Shown here: piece after piece, positions 9,405 through 18,248 of the stretch | Numbering within the stretch: the stretch's first letter is position 1 | How the letters are laid out: the number at the start of each line of letters is the position of its first letter | NCBI RefSeq assembly: GCF_003313335.1 | Contig: NZ_QMHP01000015.1 | Coordinates: 6,440-63,675 of the forward strand | Direction of reading: 5' to 3' | Length of the DNA: 57,236 bases | Source of the DNA: Pedobacter zeaxanthinifaciens | GTDB lineage: Bacteria > Bacteroidota > Bacteroidia > Sphingobacteriales > Sphingobacteriaceae | The notes under the pieces: model-generated | What the model was told of the DNA's origin: nothing | Databases searched by the model: none | What the model saw: the letters and a program-made list of their open reading frames with translations, nothing else | Translations under genes and position numbers: made by a program

Positions 9405-10166
9405 CTAGAAAATCTTTACTTCCTCATCTGTCTTTTTTACTAAAACGGTATAGGCATTTGCTAAATCTTCTTGTTTCTTTTTACCAAACAGCTTACCAAT
9501 TGTAATTTTGAGCATATACTCAAGCTTCACCTTTAAAGATTTAATCGGGCTTTTTTTAATGTTTCTGTTGATGTAATCGTTGAACAAAGTAACCTCAGGA
9601 GTAATTATCGAAGTTTGATCAGCTATGATAGCAAGTCCTTCACTTTTCAGCAAAAAACGAAGTGAAGTTGGGGTATACATGTTAATATGTCCGTAAGCTA
9701 AAAAGTGATTAATACGCTCATCCACGCCAAATTTATAGTCTCTAGGCACTTCAATTACAAGATGTTTAGCTACGCGTTTAAGCTCTCTAATTAGTAGCCT
9801 TTCATGCTCCACATGTTCTAATACATGAGCTAGGATAATCAAGTCGAAACTGTCATCGGGATAAGGAATAGTGTATCCATCAAAAACTTGTACCTCTTTT
9901 ACGCTTTTTAATTTCCTTTCTTTAATTTTTTCAACACCGGAAGCTGCAATTTCTAAGGCGTAAATTTCTGGAGCAAAGGCATATTGATCTAAAAAATGCA
10001 GTATGCTACCATCGCCAGCACCTACTTCAAGTACTTTTTGGGGCTTCATGCTTTTGCAAACGTTGATGATGTTCTGTGCCTTATATTTAGCACCCAGCAT
10101 GCGCCAAGCTACATCATTATCAGTGTAGAAATTTTGATAAGCTTTTTGGAAATCGGTGTTTAACAT
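9405..10166 (-). CDS. Class I SAM-dependent methyltransferase
   Basis: 253 residues. SAM-binding motif I is VLEVGAGDGSILHFL (residues ~41-55), the post-I acidic residue lies in IYALEIA, and LIILAHVLEHVEHERLL is the common motif of methyltransferase type 11/12 proteins. No membrane segment or signal peptide is seen. It probably methylates a small molecule or glycan intermediate; the substrate is unknown. It lies upstream of the GxxExxY gene on the same strand with a 53-bp gap, which does not imply functional coupling. Confidence 0.87.
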   Translation of the reverse strand: MLNTDFQKAYQNFYTDNDVAWRMLGAKYKAQNIINVCKSMKPQKVLEVGAGDGSILHFLDQYAFAPEIYALEIAASGVEKIKERKLKSVKEVQVFDGYTIPYPDDSFDLIILAHVLEHVEHERLLIRELKRVAKHLVIEVPRDYKFGVDERINHFLAYGHINMYTPTSLRFLLKSEGLAIIADQTSIITPEVTLFNDYINRNIKKSPIKSLKVKLEYMLKITIGKLFGKKKQEDLANAYTVLVKKTDEEVKIF

Positions 10167-10323
10167 ATTTGTAAATATAACAACTATCTCAAAATTGTGA
10201 CGCTTCCGGCATCCCTAGTTTTTTGATTTGCAGATTAACCGTAGGGTTTTTACTGTGGGATTATTTAATTTGGTGATGTTAATGTGGTAAGAAATAAAAT
10301 TAGCATTAATTACATTTCTTAAT

Positions 10324-10331
10324 TATATTTG
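10324..10331 (+). promoter_or_regulatory. Putative Bacteroidota -7 element (TATATTTG)
   Basis: TATATTTG matches the TAnnTTTG consensus and ends only 4 bases before the lipoprotein ATG at 10336, implying a very short or absent leader. No convincing -33 element was found at the expected distance, so confidence is modest. Confidence 0.35.
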
Positions 10332-10335
10332 GTTT

Positions 10336-11619
10336 ATGAAAACAAAATTAACTCTCTCTCTATCTATCCTATTGATTTTTATTTTTTTTGCTGGATGTAA
10401 AAAAGAGCCTATCAATAGTGATACCGATCAAAACAATAACTTGTCTAGGGATAAGGATATTTCAGCGCTAAGTTCAACATCACCATACATAGTTGGCATC
10501 GATTTCGGGCCTGATAATATTGTGTACTATTGGGAATCGTCAAACGTAGTTACCAAGGGCTGGGCTGATCAAATTTGCGGTACATTTTCGGAATATTTTA
10601 TTGATGGCAATCATGCAGACGTTCTTTCGGTAGCAACTGCAAGTGATGGAAGAGGCTACGTTTGGTATAGTGATGGTACAGTCTCGGCCGGAGATAACTA
10701 CATATGGATGAGAGATTATATCGTTTCACAACCTTTTGCTCTTCCGAGTGGAAAAAGCCCTTCAGACATTGTAGGGATAGCGGTTGATAAAAATACCGAC
10801 TACTGCTATGCTTTTTACGACGATGGTACGTATTCGGTTGGCTCTCCTACCGACTTAGCAGCATATTCAGGAATTCAAAGTTATCTAATAGCTCCAGGCG
10901 AAACTTATGCTAACATTGTAGACGTAGCATATTCGAATAATAACGGTATGTTCTACGTTTGGTATAACGACGATAAACTGTCTGCAGGTACGGAATCTGA
11001 TTTAAATGCCTACATCCCTTTAAAAGATATGAGAGCTGGTTGCGGGTCAATAATGTCGCCAATGGCCGGTATTGATATTGGATCTGATGATGGAGTTTAT
11101 TTTTGGAGAACAGATGGTCAAGTAAGTAAAGGTGTTTCCACAAATCCTACCGGTTTTACTACGTCTTATGTGCTTCCTTTTGGAAAGAGCATGAGTCAGG
11201 TGGTAGATATGGGAATTTCAATTAGTGGAAAAGGCTATGTATGGTATAAAGATGGAACAATGTCTGTAGGATATGGACTATATAATTTTGGAGATTTTGT
11301 TTCGCCCAAGCCTTATGTACTACCGTATGGAAAAAGTCCCTCAAATATTGTAGGCATTGCTATTAGAAGAACTGATGACCATTGTTTCGCATTTTATGAT
11401 GATGGCACTTTTTCCGAAGGAAACTCTACAGATTTGGGCGCATATGCTGGCCTACAAAGTTATGCTATTTCACCTCACGAGGAATACTACAGCATTAAAG
11501 ATATTGGAATTGCGCCATCATCTGGTAAATTTTATGTTTGGTTTGCAGACGATAAGATGTCCGTTGGCAGTCAATACAACTTAAATGATTTTATTCCACT
11601 TAAGCCAATGCAGCAATAA
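10336..11619 (+). CDS. Lipoprotein with eight WxxDG-like repeats (predicted beta-propeller)
   Basis: 427 residues. The N terminus is a lipoprotein signal with lipobox FFAGC (Cys21). The remainder consists of eight units of ~45 residues. Each has a hydrophobic strand (for example IVGIAV or VVDMGI) followed by YVWYxDGTxSxG or AFYDDGTxSxG. Units 1-4 and 5-8 form two corresponding blocks: units 3 and 7 share CYAFYDDGT/CFAFYDDGT and DLxAYxGxQSY, and units 4 and 8 share FYVW and IPLK. This suggests an internal duplication of a four-blade block and an eight-bladed propeller-like fold. I do not recognise the family. It may bind a ligand at the cell surface; this is inference. Confidence 0.85.
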   Translation: MKTKLTLSLSILLIFIFFAGCKKEPINSDTDQNNNLSRDKDISALSSTSPYIVGIDFGPDNIVYYWESSNVVTKGWADQICGTFSEYFIDGNHADVLSVATASDGRGYVWYSDGTVSAGDNYIWMRDYIVSQPFALPSGKSPSDIVGIAVDKNTDYCYAFYDDGTYSVGSPTDLAAYSGIQSYLIAPGETYANIVDVAYSNNNGMFYVWYNDDKLSAGTESDLNAYIPLKDMRAGCGSIMSPMAGIDIGSDDGVYFWRTDGQVSKGVSTNPTGFTTSYVLPFGKSMSQVVDMGISISGKGYVWYKDGTMSVGYGLYNFGDFVSPKPYVLPYGKSPSNIVGIAIRRTDDHCFAFYDDGTFSEGNSTDLGAYAGLQSYAISPHEEYYSIKDIGIAPSSGKFYVWFADDKMSVGSQYNLNDFIPLKPMQQ

Positions 11620-11659
11620 AATTTGCTAATATTGCAATTCAAAACAGATATTTATAAAA

Positions 11660-12337
11660 TTGAATAAAAACTTAAAAAGCATTTTTCAGAAGTTATTTTA
11701 TTATCTACAATATAGCAAATCATACTCTCAAGATGGTGAGGATATGATTTTGAAAGCGCTTTTCGAATCAAAAAAAGGTTACAAGGGTTTTTTTGTGGAT
11801 GTTGGTGCGCATCACCCAGTTAGGTTTTCTAATACCAAATATTTTTACGACAGAGGTTGGAAAGGCATCAATATAGAGCCTACACCTAACGCAATTAAGG
11901 CGTTTAAGCTATTTCGAAAGAGAGATATCAACCTGAATATAGGAATTGGTACAACTGAAGGTAGCCTCACTTTTTATTGCTTTAATGAGCCTGCATTAAA
12001 CAGCTTTTCGAAAGAGGTGTCCGAAAAGATACATCAAAGCGGCGGAAAATATCGGATAATTAAAGAAGAGAAAATTGAAGTGCTGCCTTTGTCAAAAGTA
12101 TTTGATAAGTATTTGCCAAAAGGTCAAACAATAGATTTTATCTCTATCGATGTTGAAGGTTTAGATTACAACGTGCTTTTGTCAAATGATTGGGAAAAAT
12201 ATCAGCCTCAGATAATTTTAGTGGAAGAAAATGTGAACGTAGATGAACTAGGGAATTCTCCAATATACCAATTCTTAAAATCTAAAGGTTATAGTTTCTT
12301 CGCTAAAACTTTAAGAACCTGCATCTACAAAAAGTAA
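11660..12337 (+). CDS. FkbM family methyltransferase
   Basis: 225 residues. The motif YSQDGEDMIL, then FFVDVGAHHPVRFSNT and WKGINIEPTPNA, are the hallmark opening of FkbM methyltransferases. IDFISIDVEGLDYNVL is the C-terminal motif. The family O-methylates sugars or polyketide-like substrates. The start is a TTG at 11660, because the first downstream ATG would remove the conserved SQDGED segment. It ends 3 bp before the converging flippase gene. Confidence 0.9.
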   Translation: MNKNLKSIFQKLFYYLQYSKSYSQDGEDMILKALFESKKGYKGFFVDVGAHHPVRFSNTKYFYDRGWKGINIEPTPNAIKAFKLFRKRDINLNIGIGTTEGSLTFYCFNEPALNSFSKEVSEKIHQSGGKYRIIKEEKIEVLPLSKVFDKYLPKGQTIDFISIDVEGLDYNVLLSNDWEKYQPQIILVEENVNVDELGNSPIYQFLKSKGYSFFAKTLRTCIYKK

Positions 12338-12340
12338 AGC

Positions 12341-13672
12341 TTAACGTTTAACAAGTTTTTGAAATAGTGTAACCAAAAATAATGATTTTAACATCATTAG
12401 GCCCTGCTTACTGGTTTTAGGAATAAGTAAAATCAAAAAGGTAGCAGAAAAATACGCCGCTAAAGTAGCAATTGCCGCACCCATAATGCCATATTTTGGG
12501 ATTAGAAAGATATTTAAACCGATATTAACTATTGCCCCAAAAGCGGTGCGGGCTAAAGAAATTTTGGTATAGCCTTCAGCAATCAGGTATTGGCCGCTAG
12601 CCGAGCCTAAAAATACAAAAATGCCAGCCCAAACATGTACCGAAAGCACATGAGCGCCACTCCAAAATTCACTAGTATAAATAATTTTATAGGCCAAAGG
12701 CGATATAAATGTAGTCACAATGGCGATGCTCAGGCTAAGCCAAACCATTAAGTCGTACATGTTTTGTAGCCGCTTTTGATAACGTTGTTGGTCATCTCTC
12801 CTGGCATTCATAATGGCAGGGAAAACGGAAGTAACAATAGCTACCGGGATAAAATACCAACTTTCGCTCAATTGCACCACGGTAGAGTAAATGCCCAATT
12901 CGCCCGAACCTAAATAATTATCAACCATCAGCTGGTCTATCTTCATGTATAATGAAACCAAAATAGCGGAAAAAGCCAAAGGCCAAGAATTGGCTAGCAG
13001 ATGTTTTGCTACCGATTTTTGATAATTCCAGTGGGACAAGCTGCCAACCTTCTTGAAATAAAAATAAAGATAGCCAACCGACAAAATTACTGTATCAAAG
13101 AAAATGGCCCAAATGAACCAGCCTAATGGGGCGTGGTTGATAATGAGTATGAGCTTAACTAAAGCAGATAAGATGTTTCCAAAAATTTGTGTAAAGGTTA
13201 CATATTTAGCCTGTACTGTGGCTTGAAAATAACTATCAGTAATATAAAAAGCTTGTGTAATTCCACTTAAACCAACAATTAGAATGTAGTTTAAGGGCGT
13301 TTGCGTAGGCGTAAAAAAATGCTGGTTTACCCAGTAGCCTAAGTAAATTAAAGGCAATGCCATTAATCCACCTATCAATTTTAGCCTTAAGGCGGTTCCT
13401 AAAAGTTCATTTCGTTTTTCAGGATGCTTTAAAAGTTCTCTTGTAGTAAATCCATCTAATCCAAGTGCTGCAGCGGCTATAAAAAATGCAACAAAAGCTT
13501 GTGGATAGTTGAGTAGGCCATTTTGGTCTTTACCTAAATAGTTGGCAATAGCAAAGCCAACCAAAACCTTAATTAACAAACTGCCGACACGTGCCAAAAT
13601 TAGCCAGCCAGTATTTTTTAAATACTTTTGTAGGGCATCTTGGTCAAAACCTTTAATGTGTGGCAGTTTCAT
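12341..13672 (-). CDS. Polysaccharide flippase (Wzx/MOP superfamily)
   Basis: 443 residues with about twelve to fourteen hydrophobic helices, typical of oligosaccharide/polysaccharide exporters of the MOP superfamily. The segment GKDQNGLLNYPQAFVAFF after the first helix is a common Wzx-type feature. It would move lipid-linked oligosaccharides across the inner membrane. No polymerase gene is adjacent, so it is not within a full O-antigen cluster here, although glycosyltransferases and methyltransferases are scattered within 10 kb. It lies upstream of nothing obvious on its strand and converges with the FkbM gene. Confidence 0.88.
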   Translation of the reverse strand: MKLPHIKGFDQDALQKYLKNTGWLILARVGSLLIKVLVGFAIANYLGKDQNGLLNYPQAFVAFFIAAAALGLDGFTTRELLKHPEKRNELLGTALRLKLIGGLMALPLIYLGYWVNQHFFTPTQTPLNYILIVGLSGITQAFYITDSYFQATVQAKYVTFTQIFGNILSALVKLILIINHAPLGWFIWAIFFDTVILSVGYLYFYFKKVGSLSHWNYQKSVAKHLLANSWPLAFSAILVSLYMKIDQLMVDNYLGSGELGIYSTVVQLSESWYFIPVAIVTSVFPAIMNARRDDQQRYQKRLQNMYDLMVWLSLSIAIVTTFISPLAYKIIYTSEFWSGAHVLSVHVWAGIFVFLGSASGQYLIAEGYTKISLARTAFGAIVNIGLNIFLIPKYGIMGAAIATLAAYFSATFLILLIPKTSKQGLMMLKSLFLVTLFQKLVKR

Positions 13673-13690
13673 CGGCTCAAAGATGCGAAA

Positions 13691-14215
13691 TTAGCGCTGT
13701 AGCAAAAAACTATTTTCAATGCGTTGCAGTTGCTGGTAGTGGTGTTTCAAGTGAATTTCAATAAAACGTAACCACTGCTTGGCATTTAGATAGCCTAGCA
13801 CAGGATGTTTCACTTTCATTTTAGGGTCAGCATCCTTGATTTTCGACTGCACATTTGCGAGTTGAAGTTCAAAATCTGTAATAAGTTGCTGGGCAGCAGT
13901 AATGCTGATTTTCTTTACCCTAGCTGCTATTTTTGGCGGCGCTTTGTACTTTTTCCTAGGAGGGAACATTCCAAAAAACAGCACTAACTTTACCAAAAAA
14001 GCGGTTGGCTTTAGCTTGCCTTCGTTTTTTATACAGCTGTTAATCGCCAATACCGATAGCAAACTGGCATCAAAAATATGCGAATAAACTTCGCTGTAGC
14101 TCCAGCCGCCAATAGGTGGTGCCAACTCAAATTGATCAGTACCTAAAGCACCTAGCTTTTTGCGGTAGGCTTCAGCTATGCTTAAAACAGATTGATATAT
14201 TTTGTCGCTATTCAT
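13691..14215 (-). CDS. DinB superfamily protein
   Basis: 174 residues from the ATG at 14215 (a GTG at 14221 is less likely). The four-helix DinB fold is suggested by WSYSEVYSHIFDAS near the N terminus and WLRFIEIHLKHHYQQL near the C terminus. These carry the histidines that form the metal triad in this family. Members include bacillithiol- or mycothiol-dependent transferases, but no thiol partner is evident here and the reaction is unknown. It lies 18 bp from the flippase gene and may be cotranscribed. Confidence 0.8.
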   Translation of the reverse strand: MNSDKIYQSVLSIAEAYRKKLGALGTDQFELAPPIGGWSYSEVYSHIFDASLLSVLAINSCIKNEGKLKPTAFLVKLVLFFGMFPPRKKYKAPPKIAARVKKISITAAQQLITDFELQLANVQSKIKDADPKMKVKHPVLGYLNAKQWLRFIEIHLKHHYQQLQRIENSFLLQR

Positions 14216-14258
14216 TAGCACATTTAACGTTTCTGCAGTGAAAATCTTTTATCTGAAA

Positions 14259-14948
14259 TTAGAAGTGGTTCATTAACTCTTCTAAATGGTGGATTTGTTC
14301 CTGCACATCACTAGGTTTTTGTGCTTTAAAAGGGTTGAAATAAATTGCCTTTATGCCAAAGTTTTGAGCGCCGTACACATCAGCTTCAATGCTATCTCCA
14401 ATCATCACGCTCTCGTGTTTTTGTGCTTTTGCCAAGTTAAGTGCATACTCAAAAATTGCCTTGTCGGGCTTGTTAACACCCACATCTTCAGAAATCACAA
14501 CGTTTTTGAAATAGGGATTTAGGTTAGATACACTCATTTTCGTAGTCACCGCTTCCTTAAATCCGTTCGAAATAATGTGCAAATGATACTTTTCTTTAAG
14601 ATAAGTGAGCACTTTCTCCGCACCATCGAAAAGGTTTGTTTTAGTGGGGCCTAATCGTACATACTCGTCTTCAAAATCAAGCGGTATTAAATCTGGTTTT
14701 ACTCCAAGGTCGATGAAGGTTTTTCTAAATCTTTCCTGGCGTAAGGCCTCCTTGGAGATTTTGCCAAGGTGATATTGCGCCCACAGCTGGTGGTTATTGA
14801 TGGTGTAAGTAGCAATAAAATTCTCCGCCGATGTTAAACCAATATTTTCGAGTTGATAGGTTTCGTATAGTTCTAAAAGCGTTTCGCGGGCATTACGGTC
14901 AAAATCCCAAATGGTATGGTCTAGGTCGAAGAAAATGTGCTTAATCAA
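14259..14948 (-). CDS. YjjG-family HAD pyrimidine nucleotidase
   Basis: 229 residues of HAD fold. Motif I is FFDLDHTIWDFD, with the nucleophile Asp and the acid/base Asp two residues later. Motif II is IISNGF, the lysine lies in VNKPDKAIF, and motif IV is MIGDSIEADVYGA. The DLDHT-WDFD form is characteristic of the YjjG subgroup, which dephosphorylates (noncanonical) pyrimidine nucleoside monophosphates. The start is a TTG at 14948, because no in-frame ATG exists before the upstream stop. upp, another pyrimidine gene, lies 650 bp away on the same strand. Confidence 0.88.
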   Translation of the reverse strand: MIKHIFFDLDHTIWDFDRNARETLLELYETYQLENIGLTSAENFIATYTINNHQLWAQYHLGKISKEALRQERFRKTFIDLGVKPDLIPLDFEDEYVRLGPTKTNLFDGAEKVLTYLKEKYHLHIISNGFKEAVTTKMSVSNLNPYFKNVVISEDVGVNKPDKAIFEYALNLAKAQKHESVMIGDSIEADVYGAQNFGIKAIYFNPFKAQKPSDVQEQIHHLEELMNHF

Positions 14949-14981
14949 AATTTAAAGTTGAGCTATTTTAAAGTTGGTGAG

Positions 14982-15224
14982 TTAAATGGTTCCCTCATGT
15001 AAATCCCAAATCGGAAAGCACATCTCATAGTCGTTCCAAACAATATCGCCGTATTCTATTTTAAAATTTTTAAATTCAGTTACATCTAAAAATTTTTTGG
15101 TCATTGGACTTTTTGCTGATTTCAAAAAGTTGGCAAAATCAATAGTACGTACTTCTCCATCGGAAAACTCAAATTCAATTTTATAATTTTCCAGATAATT
15201 CGCTTTATTAATTGCTATAACCAT
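14982..15224 (-). CDS. DUF2442 domain protein
   Basis: 80 residues matching the short DUF2442 family: YKIEFEFSDGEVRTIDF near the N terminus and a C-terminal DIVWNDYEMCFPIWDLHE block. DUF2442 genes are very often paired with DUF4160 genes and have been suggested to form toxin-antitoxin-like units, without firm experimental proof known to me. Here the DUF4160 partner lies 2 bp upstream but has an early stop codon. The gene itself is intact. Confidence 0.88.
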   Translation of the reverse strand: MVIAINKANYLENYKIEFEFSDGEVRTIDFANFLKSAKSPMTKKFLDVTEFKNFKIEYGDIVWNDYEMCFPIWDLHEGTI

Positions 15225-15226
15225 AA

Positions 15227-15529
15227 TTATAATTTTTTATTAATGATTTCCGGTTCTATTGCTTTATTGTAAACGAAAAACTCAATCCATTTGTTTACGA
15301 TATCAAACTTATATGCATTTACAAAAATAGTGAAATTCTTAAGGTTTTTCTTGTCCAATGGTTTCTTGCCTTTTACATCTGAAACTCTAATTTCCTTGAA
15401 AATACCGTTTTCAAAAATTATTTCTGCTTTACTTTCCATTCCTTGAAATTTTCCATGAACGTGAATAGGCTCATGTTCATTTGAATAAAAAAGTATAATC
15501 AACCCTTAATATTCATAAAGCTTTGGCAT
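15227..15529 (-). pseudogene. DUF4160 gene with premature stop at codon 8
   Basis: Reading from the ATG at 15529 gives MPKLYEY, then TAA, then GLIILFYSNEHEPIHVHG and the rest of a complete DUF4160 domain (to 15227). The joined sequence is what DUF4160 proteins normally look like, so the TAA interrupts an otherwise full-length gene by a single nonsense codon. Translation could restart at the TTG at 15502, giving a 91-residue product lacking the first ten residues. The partner DUF2442 gene follows after 2 bp. Whether the gene is dead, suppressed or restarted cannot be told; a sequencing error is also possible. Confidence 0.8.
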
Positions 15530-15597
15530 ATATCTTTAATTGGGTATTCTTTTGAACCTTTCCGACTTTTTTTCTTTATTGAGGTTTATACAATGAT

Positions 15598-16242
15598 TTA
15601 TTGCTTTACACCATAAGCCAAATCTCCGGCGTCGCCTAGGCCAGGTACAATATAACTTTTACTGGTCATTTCGTCATCAATAGCGCCTAGCCACAAATCT
15701 GCTTTTGGTAAATTGGCTCTCACATGTTTTACACCCTCGGCGCTCGCAATAGCGGCAACAATGTGTAACTTATCAATTTTATAAGCACTTATTAACTGTT
15801 TGGCACAAAGCACCACGCTTAGTCCGGTGGCTAGCATTGGGTCAACCAAAATAACTGTTTTACCTTCTAAATCTGGTGCAGAGATATGCTCCATTTGAAT
15901 AATGAAATCTCCGTTTTTTTTGGATTTACGGTAGGCGGTAATAAACGCAGATTCTGCTTGGTCAAATACGTTGAGCATGCCTTGGTGCATAGGCAAGCCT
16001 GCCCGTAAAATGGTAGCCAGCACAGGCTGTTGTACTAATACCGAACTGTTGGCTATACCAAGTGGCGTTTGTGTTTCAACCTCCTTGTATTTTAATGTTT
16101 TGCTGATTTCGAAAGCAAAAAAAGCGCCTAGCCGTTCCATATTCTTTCTAAAACGCATGGCATCTTTCTGGATTTGCTCGTCCCTCATTTCGGCAATAAA
16201 AGTGCGGGCAATGGAATTGTTTTTGCTTAGGTCGTATATCAT
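15598..16242 (-). CDS. upp: Uracil phosphoribosyltransferase
   Basis: 214 residues. It converts uracil and PRPP to UMP in pyrimidine salvage. The PRPP-binding loop is VILVDPMLATGLSVV, and the uracil-binding C terminus is IVPGLGDAGDLAYG, both diagnostic for Upp. The flexible-loop region LRAGLPMHQGML is also conserved. Length is normal. It appears to be monocistronic, followed by a 68-bp gap before the DUF4160 remnant. The YjjG-type nucleotidase downstream acts in the same metabolic area. Confidence 0.95.
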   Translation of the reverse strand: MIYDLSKNNSIARTFIAEMRDEQIQKDAMRFRKNMERLGAFFAFEISKTLKYKEVETQTPLGIANSSVLVQQPVLATILRAGLPMHQGMLNVFDQAESAFITAYRKSKKNGDFIIQMEHISAPDLEGKTVILVDPMLATGLSVVLCAKQLISAYKIDKLHIVAAIASAEGVKHVRANLPKADLWLGAIDDEMTSKSYIVPGLGDAGDLAYGVKQ

Positions 16243-16325
16243 ACCTTAAACTTACGATTTTTAAGTTAAATTATGAGATAAACGCAGGGCTTGCTAAAAT
16301 GTTCCAGTTGCCAGCTGCCAACTAA

Positions 16326-17636
16326 TTATTGTGAGGCCGCCGCCAACATGTGCTCGTAAACCTGTTTCCAGCCCTTCCAATGGCCAGTTTCAGATAAGCT
16401 TTCGTTGTGCCACAAGCTGTAAAAACTGCCGTCAACCATCTTCACGCAATTCACTAGTTCCTCAATAAGTAAGGTGGCTTGTTTTGGGGATAATTTGAGG
16501 TATTTATGTAGCGTTGCATCCATCACGGCAAAAGGATAAACTTTAAGGTGTGATTGCTTTTCCAACTGTAAATCGTACCAAAAAAATGGCGTACAGGTGC
16601 CAGCTCTAAAGCCAACTTCCGAGGCGTAGCCCATTGTATAATCGTGGTTGATGCCAACTTTAATGAGCTGTAAATAAGTTTTGGGCAAATGGAGTTTTAA
16701 GTAATGCTGTCGCGATAAATCGGTGGTTTTTTTTAACAAAGTGTCCAACACCATTTTTTCTTCCTTCAACTTTAACACGTTGCTATTGGATGCGTATGAA
16801 GGATGGATTCCAACCTTGCCCTGTTTGGCCGTTGCCACAATCAAATCCTGCAGAAGCTCATCATTGGGATGGATATTAACATCGTGATTTTTATCTCCCT
16901 GATGGGATAATAGGAAAAAGAAAATAGGCTTTAAATGATATCGCTGATGGATTTGTTGCAGAAATTGGTAGGTGTCAAAAGGATCTTTGCGTTTGCCTAA
17001 GCCAGTGGTGATAATATTTTTAAGTCGTTCGGTATCGCCTTTGGCCAACGCCTTTAAAAGCCTGGCGGTGTTTTTTACTATGCCGCTTGATTTAAAATGA
17101 TAAGCCCGATCAATATCTATGGTTGGTACGAACTCAAATTTGCGTGTGCCAAAATGCAAGTTTTCCAGTTTGCTAGCCAGTAAGTTTTTAAGGATAATGG
17201 CCCATTGGTCAACTACGGGAGTTCTAAGCAATCCAAGTTCAAATTGTAAACTAGCTTTGGGCGGAAAGCGCAAATGCTCATCAGGAGTGTAAGGCAAATA
17301 CTCTTCATATCTGCTTACAAAGTAAAACGAAGCGGCAAAAACATCAAAAGGCAATGTGCTATCTTCTACCGCAAATGGCACTTTTTCTCCACCAAATGCT
17401 GATATTTTAATGCTTGGCTTTTCAATATTGTTTTTGGAAAGGAAACCCGATGCTTTGAAAAAAAGCTCTTTTCCGGTTGGCCGCTCTGCATAACTAAATT
17501 TGGGACCTTGATAAGCTTCAAATTGATTGGTAACACTGGTAAGTTCTATGTCGCATCGTAATACTTCCCTAAACATGAAGTTGAAAATATACTTGATGCG
17601 TGGCGTAACCTGTGGCGTATAAATGAGCAGTTGCAT
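16326..17636 (-). CDS. Polysaccharide deacetylase-like protein (DUF7033 type)
   Basis: 436 residues. The N-terminal half (residues ~1-165) resembles the Bacteroidota DUF7033 region, with FYFVSRYEEYLPYTPDEHLRF. The C-terminal half resembles the NodB/polysaccharide deacetylase barrel, with EFVPTIDIDRAYHFK (metal-binding Asp region), GIHPSYASN and a final SLWHNESLSETGHWKGW. The H-P-S motif and the aspartates fit the deacetylase metal site. No signal peptide is visible, so it is presumably cytoplasmic and acts on a nucleotide- or lipid-linked glycan. Function is inferred from family resemblance. Confidence 0.78.
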   Translation of the reverse strand: MQLLIYTPQVTPRIKYIFNFMFREVLRCDIELTSVTNQFEAYQGPKFSYAERPTGKELFFKASGFLSKNNIEKPSIKISAFGGEKVPFAVEDSTLPFDVFAASFYFVSRYEEYLPYTPDEHLRFPPKASLQFELGLLRTPVVDQWAIILKNLLASKLENLHFGTRKFEFVPTIDIDRAYHFKSSGIVKNTARLLKALAKGDTERLKNIITTGLGKRKDPFDTYQFLQQIHQRYHLKPIFFFLLSHQGDKNHDVNIHPNDELLQDLIVATAKQGKVGIHPSYASNSNVLKLKEEKMVLDTLLKKTTDLSRQHYLKLHLPKTYLQLIKVGINHDYTMGYASEVGFRAGTCTPFFWYDLQLEKQSHLKVYPFAVMDATLHKYLKLSPKQATLLIEELVNCVKMVDGSFYSLWHNESLSETGHWKGWKQVYEHMLAAASQ

Positions 17637-17656
17637 TATACTAAGATAGCTAATCT

Positions 17657-18172
17657 TTAAAAATTAATGATCATTTGCTTATCTGGAAAGTTAACTTTTG
17701 TGCTTTTTCTCGCAGCATTTTTTTCTACGTGGAGGATGTTCATTTGGTCATCAAACAAATCATACAAAATGCCATTGCTTACCGCTAACTTTTTAAATGC
17801 GGCTATATTTTCTATCTCTAGGTAGATATTGGTTGCTTCGTGATCATTTTCAAATCCTATGTAGTTTGGTTCAACGGATTTTCCATCAACTACAAATTTC
17901 AAATTGGTAGTTACGTAACTTTTTACCAAGGCATTCATTTCTTTAGCCTGTTTTTTTGCGCTTAGGTCAATTTTTTTCTTGAAACGCTGGTTTAAAATGG
18001 TTTCAAAGTCATCTGTAAATATGCGGCAGGTAATTTCCAGCGATTTGCTTTTCGTATTGTAGGCAATTTCTGTAGTGCTTACGTGAAAAGGGTGTTTGTA
18101 TTCGTGGGGTTTTCCGTAAAACAATACGGGGATACTGATAAAAAGTAACAATTTTGACAATAACGCACTCAT
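17657..18172 (-). CDS. DUF6702 family exported protein
   Basis: 171 residues with an N-terminal signal-like hydrophobic segment (LLLFISIPVLFYG). The KHPFHVSTTEIAYNTKSKSLEI block is the hallmark of DUF6702, a Bacteroidota family of probable periplasmic proteins of unknown function. It is divergent from the HupE/UreJ and M1 peptidase genes, 76 bp away. This association is, to my knowledge, recurrent in Bacteroidota and suggests a shared role. Confidence 0.85.
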   Translation of the reverse strand: MSALLSKLLLFISIPVLFYGKPHEYKHPFHVSTTEIAYNTKSKSLEITCRIFTDDFETILNQRFKKKIDLSAKKQAKEMNALVKSYVTTNLKFVVDGKSVEPNYIGFENDHEATNIYLEIENIAAFKKLAVSNGILYDLFDDQMNILHVEKNAARKSTKVNFPDKQMIINF

Positions 18173-18248
18173 TTCCTAAACAACTTCTTAAAAATTAAAC
18201 GAAACAATTTAACTTAGCTAACATTACGACGCTAAACTAAGTTTTATT

